Source: Candidatus Nanopelagicales bacterium (GTDB taxonomy: Bacteria; Actinomycetota; Actinomycetes; S36-B12). From it: 35,768 nucleotides of DNA. The translations under genes and the position numbers were made by a program. Within the stretch, counting starts at the first letter, position 1. Each line of letters opens with the position of its first letter. Where the stretch lies: NCBI GenBank assembly GCA_030830865.1, contig JAURME010000165.1:1-35768 (forward strand). The letters run 5' to 3'. The notes below the pieces were generated by a model. That model did not search any database. It was not told where the DNA came from and saw nothing but the letters and a program-made list of their open reading frames with translations. Shown here one piece after another: positions 9,045 to 15,702 of the stretch.

Positions 9045-10034
9045 CTATTCGAGTTCCGCCACGACGGTGGCTGCCGCGGTGTAGGGGTCAGTACGCCCGT
9101 CGCGCAGAGCGCGGGCCACCCTGTCCAATCGCTCTGAGGAAGCCCCGTCGCGAAGTCGACGACGCAGCATTCCGAGGGCCAGGGCCTCGACCTCCTCGCG
9201 GGCCCGTCGGAGGCGCCGATCGTCTCCCTCCCCCGAGTGGGCCAGCCAACGCCCGTGCTCGTCGATGCTGTCGCAGAGGACGGCGATGCCGTCTCCGCTC
9301 ACGGCGGCGGTGCGGAGCACCGGAGGCTCCCATCCTCCTGCGGGCCGCTCCGTGAGGGCCAGGATGCCCCGCAGTTCGCGGACCGTGGCATCAGCACCCT
9401 CCCGGTCGGCCTTGTTGACCACGAGGATGTCGGCGATCTCGAGTATGCCCGCCTTCGCCGCCTGGATGCCGTCGCCCATGCCCGGTGCCAGAAGGACGAG
9501 CGAAGTGTCGGCCGCTGCTGCGACGTCGACCTCGGACTGCCCCACGCCGACCGTCTCGATCAGGACCGTGGAGAACCCGGCCGCATCGAGGACCCGGACG
9601 GCCTGGGGGGTCGTCGCCGCCATGCCGCCGAGCTGACCCCGCGATGCCATCGATCGGATGAACACGCCGTCGTCCGTGGCGTGCTCCTGCATCCGGATCC
9701 GGTCACCGAGGAGGGCGCCTCCGGAGAACGGGGATGACGGGTCCACGGCGAGCACCCCGACCCGCTCCCCCCGTCGGCGAAGCTCCCCCACGAGTGCTGC
9801 GGTCACTGTCGACTTGCCCACGCCCGGAGACCCGGTGATGCCGATGGTGCGTGCTCGGACGCCTTCGGCGGACAGGGTGGCAATGATGGCCGGCACCTCA
9901 GGCCCGCCGTCCTCGATGAGGGACAGAAGGCGGCCGATATCCCGCACGCGACCGGCTCGGGCCCCGTCGACGAGGGAGGACGCATCGCGGCTCATGACGC
10001 CGTTGCCGGTGTGATCACTGACACCCTCCTTCAC
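9045..10034 (-). CDS. meaB: MeaB/ArgK-type G-protein chaperone of methylmalonyl-CoA mutase
   Basis: A 329-residue GTPase that protects and reloads adenosylcobalamin-dependent acyl-CoA mutases. The Walker A motif GSPGVGKS lies at residues 68-75. It is followed by AVDPSSPFSGGALLGDR (Switch-like/Mg region), ETVGVGQSE and the guanine motif NKAD, all typical of MeaB. The start is uncertain. A GTG at 10034 has GGGGAGGGG about ten bases upstream, while an ATG at 9995 would remove 13 residues and matches many homologues. It is divergent from mce, and with mce, ccr and the adenosyltransferase at 19941 it supports a methylmalonyl- or ethylmalonyl-CoA mutase elsewhere in the genome, since no mutase is in this window. 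Confidence 0.92.
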   Translation of the reverse strand: MKEGVSDHTGNGVMSRDASSLVDGARAGRVRDIGRLLSLIEDGGPEVPAIIATLSAEGVRARTIGITGSPGVGKSTVTAALVGELRRRGERVGVLAVDPSSPFSGGALLGDRIRMQEHATDDGVFIRSMASRGQLGGMAATTPQAVRVLDAAGFSTVLIETVGVGQSEVDVAAAADTSLVLLAPGMGDGIQAAKAGILEIADILVVNKADREGADATVRELRGILALTERPAGGWEPPVLRTAAVSGDGIAVLCDSIDEHGRWLAHSGEGDDRRLRRAREEVEALALGMLRRRLRDGASSERLDRVARALRDGRTDPYTAAATVVAELE

Positions 10035-10069
10035 GACGCTCGCCCCTCCCCATGACGCGGGTCCGATGA

Positions 10070-10075
10070 CAACAT
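10070..10075 (+). promoter_or_regulatory. Candidate -10 element of mce-ccr
   Basis: CAACAT keeps the A2 and T6 positions of the TANNNT consensus and ends six bases before the mce ATG. No ribosome binding site lies between, so the mce-ccr transcript may be leaderless. This is weaker than the TANNNT matches at other genes in the window. Confidence 0.3.
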
Positions 10076-10081
10076 AGACCC

Positions 10082-10513
10082 ATGGATTCCCTCTTCACAC
10101 GGATCGACCACGTCGGCATCGCCGTGGCCGACCTCGATTCTGCTGTCGACTTCTACGAGCGCGCCTTCGGCATGACCAAGGCGCACGAGGAGGTCAACGA
10201 GGAGCAGGGCGTACGCGAGGCCATGATGGCCGTGGGCGACTCCGGATCCTTCATCCAGTTGCTCGCCCCGCTGTCGTCGGAGTCCACCATCGCGAAGTTC
10301 CTCGACCGGTCGGGTCCGGGCATCCAGCAGGTCGCCTACGCGGTCGATGACGTGGAGGCCACCGCCGCCGCCCTGCGCGAGCGCGGCGTCCGGGTGCTCT
10401 ACGACACTGCGAGGGTCGGGACCGGGGGCTCCCTCATGAACTTCTGCCACCCCAAGGACTGCGGCGGTGTCCTCATCGAAATCGTGCAGGCAGCACCCGG
10501 AGGAGCGCAATGA
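10082..10513 (+). CDS. mce: Methylmalonyl-CoA epimerase
   Basis: A 143-residue glyoxalase/VOC-fold enzyme that interconverts the R and S forms of methylmalonyl-CoA. The two beta-alpha-beta-beta-beta modules are visible, beginning IDHVGIAVADLD and GIQQVAYAVDDVE. Expected metal ligands H10, Q59 and E133 are present. The fourth ligand, a histidine in GLHH of the Propionibacterium enzyme, is replaced by Gln (Q82-Q83). I recall the same GIQQ in mycobacterial homologues, so this is a subgroup trait rather than damage. The stop overlaps the ccr start in ATGA (10510-10513), which implies translational coupling. VNEEQGVREAM is a further family signature. Confidence 0.93.
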   Translation: MDSLFTRIDHVGIAVADLDSAVDFYERAFGMTKAHEEVNEEQGVREAMMAVGDSGSFIQLLAPLSSESTIAKFLDRSGPGIQQVAYAVDDVEATAAALRERGVRVLYDTARVGTGGSLMNFCHPKDCGGVLIEIVQAAPGGAQ

Positions 10514-11847
10514 TGGAGTTGATCCGCGAGGCGATCATGGCGGGCGCGGAGCCGGCCGAATTCGCATCGCTCGACGTTCCGCAGTCATACCGCGCGATCA
10601 CGGTACACAAGGACGAGCAGGACATGTTCGCGGGCGTGTCGTCGAGGGATAAGGATCCCCGTCGGTCCCTCCACCTGGACGACGTCCCCACCCCCGAACT
10701 GGCTCCCGGCGAGGCTCTCATCGCGGTGATGGCTTCGAGCATCAACTACAACACCGTGTGGACGAGCATCTTCGAGCCCGTCTCGACGTTCGGGTTCCTC
10801 GAGAAGTACGGCCGCACGCATGCGGATGCCAAGCGCCATGATCTGCCGTACCACGTCATCGGGTCGGATGCCTCGGGCGTCGTGCTCCGCGTGGGCCCGG
10901 GGGTCAACGCCTGGAAGCCCGGCGACACAGTCGTCGCGCACTGCCTGAGCGTCGAGCTGGAGTCCCCCATGGGACACAACGACACCATGATGGATCCGGA
11001 GCAGCGGATCTGGGGCTTCGAGACCAACTTCGGCGGCCTGGCCGAGCTCGCCATAGTCAAGGCGAACCAGCTGCTGCCCAAGCCGAAGCACCTCACGTGG
11101 GAGGAGGCCGCGTCCCCCGGCCTGGTGAACTCCACGGCCTACCGGCAGCTCGTCTCCCGCAATGGGGCGGGCATGAAGCAGGGCGACGTCGTCCTCATCT
11201 GGGGCGCCTCGGGCGGCCTGGGCTCGTACGCCACGCAGTACGCCCTCAACGGTGGGGCCATCCCGGTGTGCGTGGTGTCCAGCCCGGAGAAGGCCGACAT
11301 CTGCCGGGCGATGGGGGCCGAGCTCGTCATCGACCGCAACGCCGAGGGCTACCGGTTCTGGAAGGACGCCACCACCCAGGATCCCAAGGAGTGGCAGCGG
11401 TTCGGCAAGCGGATCCGCGAGCTCACCGGTGGCGACGACGTCGACATCGTGTTCGAGCATCCGGGGCGCGAGACCTTCGGCGCGAGCGTGTACGTCACCC
11501 GGAAGGGCGGCACCATCGTCACCTGCGCCTCGACCAGCGGATTCATGCACGAGTACGACAACCGCTACCTGTGGATGAACCTCAAGCGGATCGTCGGCTC
11601 CCACTTCGCGAACTACCGGGAGGCCTATGAGGCCAACCGACTCATCGCCAAGGGGATGATCCACCCGACCCTGTCCAAGGCCTTCGCCCTCGAGGATGCC
11701 GGTCAGGCCGCCTACGAGGTCCACCGCAACGAGCATCAGGGAAAGGTCGGCGTGCTTGCACTGGCCCCGGAGCCCGGACTCGGCGTGACCGATCCGGAGC
11801 TGCGGGAACGGGTCGCCCCCGAACTCGCCCGCTTCCGCAACGCCTGA
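10510..11847 (+). CDS. ccr: Crotonyl-CoA carboxylase/reductase
   Basis: A 445-residue medium-chain dehydrogenase/reductase that uses NADPH and CO2 to turn crotonyl-CoA into ethylmalonyl-CoA, the key step of the ethylmalonyl-CoA pathway and a source of extender units. The NADPH fold starts at LIWGASGGLGSYATQ (about 229-243). The four residues described for the CO2 pocket of the Kitasatospora enzyme fall at identical numbers: N81 in SSINYNTVW, F170 and E171 in WGFETNFGG, and H365 in VGSHFANYR. A carboxylating enzyme, not a plain reductase, is therefore predicted. ATG-ATG begins the gene; the first overlaps the mce stop, and AGGAG lies just upstream. A duplicated 3-hydroxyacyl-CoA dehydrogenase at 15703 could supply an upstream step. 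Confidence 0.96.
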   Translation: MMELIREAIMAGAEPAEFASLDVPQSYRAITVHKDEQDMFAGVSSRDKDPRRSLHLDDVPTPELAPGEALIAVMASSINYNTVWTSIFEPVSTFGFLEKYGRTHADAKRHDLPYHVIGSDASGVVLRVGPGVNAWKPGDTVVAHCLSVELESPMGHNDTMMDPEQRIWGFETNFGGLAELAIVKANQLLPKPKHLTWEEAASPGLVNSTAYRQLVSRNGAGMKQGDVVLIWGASGGLGSYATQYALNGGAIPVCVVSSPEKADICRAMGAELVIDRNAEGYRFWKDATTQDPKEWQRFGKRIRELTGGDDVDIVFEHPGRETFGASVYVTRKGGTIVTCASTSGFMHEYDNRYLWMNLKRIVGSHFANYREAYEANRLIAKGMIHPTLSKAFALEDAGQAAYEVHRNEHQGKVGVLALAPEPGLGVTDPELRERVAPELARFRNA

Positions 11848-11876
11848 CGCAACCGGATCCATACGCCGAGTGCGCT

Positions 11877-11882
11877 TAGCAT
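11877..11882 (+). promoter_or_regulatory. Candidate -10 element of the acyltransferase gene
   Basis: TAGCAT is a full TANNNT match ending six bases before the ATG at 11889. The 41-base gap after ccr therefore holds its own promoter, and the transcript is probably leaderless. Confidence 0.5.
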
Positions 11883-11888
11883 GGGGCG

Positions 11889-13823
11889 ATGCCCACAAGC
11901 GCGAGTGTGACCGCCGGCGCCATGCCGTGGCACCTGGACCGCGGTCGCGCACAGGGCGAGATGGGCTACCTGCCGGGCCTCGACGGGGTCCGCGCCCTCG
12001 CGATCCTGGGCGTCCTGCTCTATCACGCTGATCTCGATTGGATCCCGGGTGGCTTCCTCGGCGTCGACGTGTTCTTCGTCCTCAGCGGATTCCTCATCAC
12101 CTCGCTGCTGCTCGAGGAATTCGACCGATCCGGTCGCATCGACTTCGGGCGCTTCTACCTCGGCCGCGCCCGGCGCCTGCTTCCGGCGCTCGTCCTCATG
12201 CTGCTCGTGGTGGCCGCTGTCGTTGCCCTGTTCTTCCGTGATGCCGCGGCGTCACTGAGGGCCGACATCGTCGCGTCGGTGTTCTACGTCAACAACTGGT
12301 GGTACGTCCTCAACGACGCTTCGTACTTCGAGTTCATCGGTCGACCTCCCTTGCTCAAGCACCTGTGGTCGCTTGCCGTGGAGGAGCAGTTCTACCTCGT
12401 CTGGCCTCTGCTCGCGTTTCTCGCCATGCGGGTGGCACAACGCCGGGGCGTGCGCCTTCTGGCCATCGGCCTGGCTCTGCTGTCGACCGCGTGGATGACG
12501 TTCCTGTCCGTGCGGAACGGCTTCCCCGACTACGCCGACCCCAGCCGCGTGTACTTCGGCACCGACGCCCACGCCATGGGGCTGCTCATCGGTGCAGCCC
12601 TCGCCACCGCGTGGCGGCCGGGGCGGTTGCGCGCCGACATTCCCGGCATTGCCCGCAGTCTCATCACGGCGACCGGCCTCGCCGCCCTCGTGGTGGTGGT
12701 GGGCTTCTTCGTCCTCGTCGGTGAGTTCACCCCGTGGATGTACCAGCGGGGCGGGTTCCTGCTCCTCGCTCTCGTGGTCGCCCTGCTCATCGCTATGGCG
12801 ACCCATCCGGCATCCCCGCTCGGCGGATGGATGGGTACCCAGCCGTGGCGCTATCTCGGACAACGCTCCTACGGCCTCTACCTGTGGCACTGGCCGATCT
12901 TCATGCTCACGCGTCCGACCCTGGACGTCCCGATCGACGGCATTCCCCTGCTCGTTGTGCGACTGGGGCTCACCGTCGGCATCGCGGAGTTGAGCTACCG
13001 CTACGTCGAGATGCCCATCCGCCGCGGAGCGATCGACCGATGGGTGAAACGCTGGCGGGAGGCGACGGGCGCCGCCAAGCGACGTCTGACCCAGCAGGGC
13101 TCGGCGATCGTCGCGCTCGCTGCGGCCATCGTCGTCGTGATCGGAATCTCACTGGCGAGCGCCCCGGCACCCAGCGCCCAGGAGGCCCTTCCCGACGACG
13201 TCGCGGCGGCGATGGGGCTGGATCAGGGGGGACCCACCGAGGTCAGCCTCGACGACGCTGACCCGTCTGCTGAGTCCCTGCCCGTCGGGATGGATGAATC
13301 CGCTACCGAGGTGGTGCTCGACGACGGCACCCCGGGCACCAATGCGAACGGCCGTGTCAGCGCGATCGGCGACTCGGTGATGCTGGGCGCCCGCGAAACA
13401 CTGAAGTCGGCGATTCCCGGCACCAAGGTCGATGCAGCCGTGTCCCGCTTCCCCGGGGCCTTCGTCGGGAAGCTCAAGAAGTACACCAAGCGGGGCACAC
13501 TGGCCCCGACCCTTGTCCTCCATGCCGGCACCAATGGCGTCATGCCCGAGGCGATGCTCCGAGAGATCCTCGACATCGTGCAAGACGTGCCCCGGGTGGT
13601 GATCCTCAACACGAACATGCCCAGGTCGTGGCGGGCGCCCAACAACAAGGTCATCAAGAACGTGGTCCCGGACTATGACAACGTCACACTTGTCGACTGG
13701 TACCAGGCGTCCAAGGATCATCCCGAGTACTTCGCGTCCGACGGCATCCATCTCACCACCAAGGGCGCCAAGGCCTACGCCAAGCTCATCAAGAAGGCGG
13801 CTGAGGCCCCACTCTCGCCGTAG
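11889..13823 (+). CDS. Membrane acyltransferase (AT3/OafA type) fused to an SGNH domain
   Basis: A 644-residue two-domain membrane protein. Residues about 28-375 are an Acyl_transf_3 domain with roughly ten hydrophobic helices; it starts with LDGVRALAILGVLLYH, whose H46 is the expected catalytic histidine, and contains RARRLLPALV and the HLWSLAVEEQFYLVWP block. A further helix near 400-420 leads to an acidic, Pro/Ala-rich linker (about 420-485). The C-terminal SGNH hydrolase domain keeps GDS (S496), GTN (N549) and DGIH (D618, H621). Such proteins acetylate cell-wall sugars, lipopolysaccharide or exported glycans, with the SGNH domain outside the membrane. The substrate cannot be told from sequence. 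Neighbours give no glycan cluster; WecA at 28678 is distant. Confidence 0.9.
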   Translation: MPTSASVTAGAMPWHLDRGRAQGEMGYLPGLDGVRALAILGVLLYHADLDWIPGGFLGVDVFFVLSGFLITSLLLEEFDRSGRIDFGRFYLGRARRLLPALVLMLLVVAAVVALFFRDAAASLRADIVASVFYVNNWWYVLNDASYFEFIGRPPLLKHLWSLAVEEQFYLVWPLLAFLAMRVAQRRGVRLLAIGLALLSTAWMTFLSVRNGFPDYADPSRVYFGTDAHAMGLLIGAALATAWRPGRLRADIPGIARSLITATGLAALVVVVGFFVLVGEFTPWMYQRGGFLLLALVVALLIAMATHPASPLGGWMGTQPWRYLGQRSYGLYLWHWPIFMLTRPTLDVPIDGIPLLVVRLGLTVGIAELSYRYVEMPIRRGAIDRWVKRWREATGAAKRRLTQQGSAIVALAAAIVVVIGISLASAPAPSAQEALPDDVAAAMGLDQGGPTEVSLDDADPSAESLPVGMDESATEVVLDDGTPGTNANGRVSAIGDSVMLGARETLKSAIPGTKVDAAVSRFPGAFVGKLKKYTKRGTLAPTLVLHAGTNGVMPEAMLREILDIVQDVPRVVILNTNMPRSWRAPNNKVIKNVVPDYDNVTLVDWYQASKDHPEYFASDGIHLTTKGAKAYAKLIKKAAEAPLSP

Positions 13824-13894
13824 CGGCCGAAGTGAGGCCCCCGGGGTCTGGACCGCCATCAGTGGAGTCATCCCCCCGGTGATCCGCGGGAGTC

Positions 13895-14662
13895 TCAGGA
13901 TCCGGACTCGACCTCATCGAGGAAGTCGACGATGGCCGCTGAGACGATCTCCGGCGCCTCCACATTCGCCAGATGGCCCACGCGGGGAACGACCACCTCG
14001 CGCACATCCGGCAGCGCACGGGTCATGAGGGACTGCTCCTCGGCAGGACTCAGAGCGTCCTCCGCACCCCACAGGACGAGAGAGGGTGCCGTGAACCCGG
14101 TCAGGATCCCCGTCGAGTCCGGGCGGGCCGCCATGGCTCGTTGGTACCAGGCGACCGATCGACCGTCGGCCGATGCCAGCCAGCCGCGTACCCGCTCGGC
14201 GACCTCTGAGCGCTCCTCGTGGGTAGTCGTCCCCACCAACCCGGGGAGAACGGCCTGCTCCAGCACGCGGAGGACGTCAGCGCCCGGGGCCTCGCATATC
14301 GACGCCAGACGCTCGCGGTTGGCGCGCGCCTGGTCACCATCTGCAGTGGCCTTGGTGTCGCACAGGAGCACCGCGGAGACTCTCTTTGGGAAGCGCCGCA
14401 TGAGGTTCATGGCGACGTAGCCGCCCAGGGACACCCCGGCGATCACCCATGGCCCGGTGTTCACGACGTCGAGGTCCGCGATGACGTGATCGGCCACGAC
14501 GTCGAGGTCCGGTGCCGCATTCGGAAGGGGTTCAGCGCCGAAACCGGGCAGGTCCGGCGCGAGCGCCTGCCACCCGGCCTCCTGCACCGCGGCGACCTGC
14601 GGTGCCCACATCTCGCCTGTGCACGGGAAGGCGTGCAGGAAGACGATCCGCTTGTCGCTCAC
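13895..14662 (-). CDS. Alpha/beta hydrolase
   Basis: A 255-residue alpha/beta-hydrolase-fold protein with a clear triad: S78 in GVSLGGY, D202 in WGAEDALSP and H230 in RVGHLANVE. FLHAFPCTGEMW provides the oxyanion-hole region. The layout resembles 3-oxoadipate enol-lactonase and lactone or ester hydrolases of the same size, but I cannot name a substrate. The GTG start at 14662 overlaps the stop of the upstream hydrolase in GTGA, so the pair is probably translated together. Upstream in-frame sequence to 14779 is the shadow of the neighbouring gene. It is the last gene of a minus-strand run from the dehydrogenase at 17469. The 71 bases downstream to the acyltransferase show no convincing terminator. 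Confidence 0.85.
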   Translation of the reverse strand: MSDKRIVFLHAFPCTGEMWAPQVAAVQEAGWQALAPDLPGFGAEPLPNAAPDLDVVADHVIADLDVVNTGPWVIAGVSLGGYVAMNLMRRFPKRVSAVLLCDTKATADGDQARANRERLASICEAPGADVLRVLEQAVLPGLVGTTTHEERSEVAERVRGWLASADGRSVAWYQRAMAARPDSTGILTGFTAPSLVLWGAEDALSPAEEQSLMTRALPDVREVVVPRVGHLANVEAPEIVSAAIVDFLDEVESGS

Positions 14663-15399
14663 AGGTCGCTCCACCGCTCCATCGGACCGTCCCACACCTC
14701 GGGGAGCGGTGCCCGATCCGGCGCCACTACGCCTACGATCTCGTCGAGAACGCGCTTCACGTGCTTCTCCCCCACCCACAGGTGCTTGGCCCCGTCAACA
14801 CCGCGTACATCCGCCTGCGGGATCCGTGCGAATCGCTCCCGCGCAGCCTCGGGGACGAGGTAGTCGTCGAACTCCGGCACCAAGCAGACGACCGCGCGGC
14901 CGGTCTGCGCCCAGGTATCGAGGTCAGCGTCGACGGTGTAGCGCAGCGGCGGAGACAGCAGGATCGCGCCCTGCACGGGGTCGACGTTGCCGTTCTTGAG
15001 GATGACGTCGGTGCCGAAGGACCAGCCGACCAGCCAGGGAGCAGGCCAGTCGCGGCGGCCCACCTCCTCGATCGCCGCGCGAAGGTCGCGTCCCTCCCCC
15101 CGTGCCTCGTCGAATGCACCCTCGCTCGTCCCCGAGGCACTGGTGGTGCCCCGGGAGTTGAAGCGCACGATCGCGACCTGCGCCAGTTCCGGCAGCCGCC
15201 AGGCCATCTTGCGCAGCACGTGGCTGTCCATCATCCCGCCATGCGTGGGCAGCGGATGGGCCGTGACGATCGTGGCAATCGGAGGGCCATGGACCGGATA
15301 TGAGACTTCACCGACGAGGGTGAGGCCGTCGGATGTGACGAGGCGAATGGCCTCACGCTGCGCCGGGAGCACCGAATTGGCGACGATCCGCTCCCCCAT
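14659..15399 (-). CDS. Alpha/beta hydrolase, dienelactone-hydrolase-like
   Basis: A 246-residue alpha/beta hydrolase. The nucleophile is S127 in VGWSFGTD; D178 or D179 in EFDDYLVP and H206 in AKHLWVG complete a likely triad. The segment RFNSRGTTSASG (about 79-90) and the TAHPLPTHGG loop resemble the dienelactone-hydrolase-like group of small serine hydrolases, whose substrates are mostly unknown. The ATG at 15399 shares one base with the TGA of the upstream small Cys/His gene, and the stop overlaps the next hydrolase gene by four bases. The chain of overlaps suggests one operon. No signal peptide is visible, so it should act in the cytoplasm. Confidence 0.85.
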   Translation of the reverse strand: MGERIVANSVLPAQREAIRLVTSDGLTLVGEVSYPVHGPPIATIVTAHPLPTHGGMMDSHVLRKMAWRLPELAQVAIVRFNSRGTTSASGTSEGAFDEARGEGRDLRAAIEEVGRRDWPAPWLVGWSFGTDVILKNGNVDPVQGAILLSPPLRYTVDADLDTWAQTGRAVVCLVPEFDDYLVPEAARERFARIPQADVRGVDGAKHLWVGEKHVKRVLDEIVGVVAPDRAPLPEVWDGPMERWSDL

Positions 15400-15686
15400 C
15401 AGTACCGCCCCGGCCCGCGGCGATCTCGAGCACTCCAACACGGGGTGTGCCAATGCCGACGATGCTCGACCCCCTGCGGATCGTCCGCTGGAAAGGCGAC
15501 GACGTGGGGGGTGGCCGGCGGGATCTCGTGGTCGCATCCGGGACACCGATAGGGCCGAGTGGCGGCTGCCCCCGTCGTGCGTTGGACCACCCAGTCGCCG
15601 TCCGGATGGGTCTCCACCTTCCGGCTGGCCGCCGACGGTCCGAGGGGACGGGAGTCGTCCTCTCGCCGTCGGTTCTTGCGCCCCAT
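15399..15686 (-). CDS. Small conserved actinobacterial protein with Cys/His zinc-like motif
   Basis: A 95-residue protein of unknown function. The first ten residues are very basic (MGRKNRRRED). A CxxC pair (C48 and C51 in RCPGCDHEI) and a later HxxC (H80 and C83 in HWHTPCW), with extra H61 and H78, look like a single zinc-ribbon-like site. I recall similar proteins near nucS in Streptomyces, sometimes labelled ATP/GTP-binding without basis; I see no nucleotide motif. The ATG at 15686 lies 16 bases after the dehydrogenase stop and gives the family-like N-terminus. The TGA overlaps the ATG of the next hydrolase. Possible roles include nucleic acid or protein binding; none is shown. Confidence 0.75.
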   Translation of the reverse strand: MGRKNRRREDDSRPLGPSAASRKVETHPDGDWVVQRTTGAAATRPYRCPGCDHEIPPATPHVVAFPADDPQGVEHRRHWHTPCWSARDRRGPGRY

Positions 15687-15702
15687 CAGATGCCGCTCGT
15701 CG

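Noticed and set aside
13824-13894. Terminator between the acyltransferase and the convergent hydrolase
   Set aside because: Only short imperfect repeats around CCCCCGGGG are visible; not strong enough to report.
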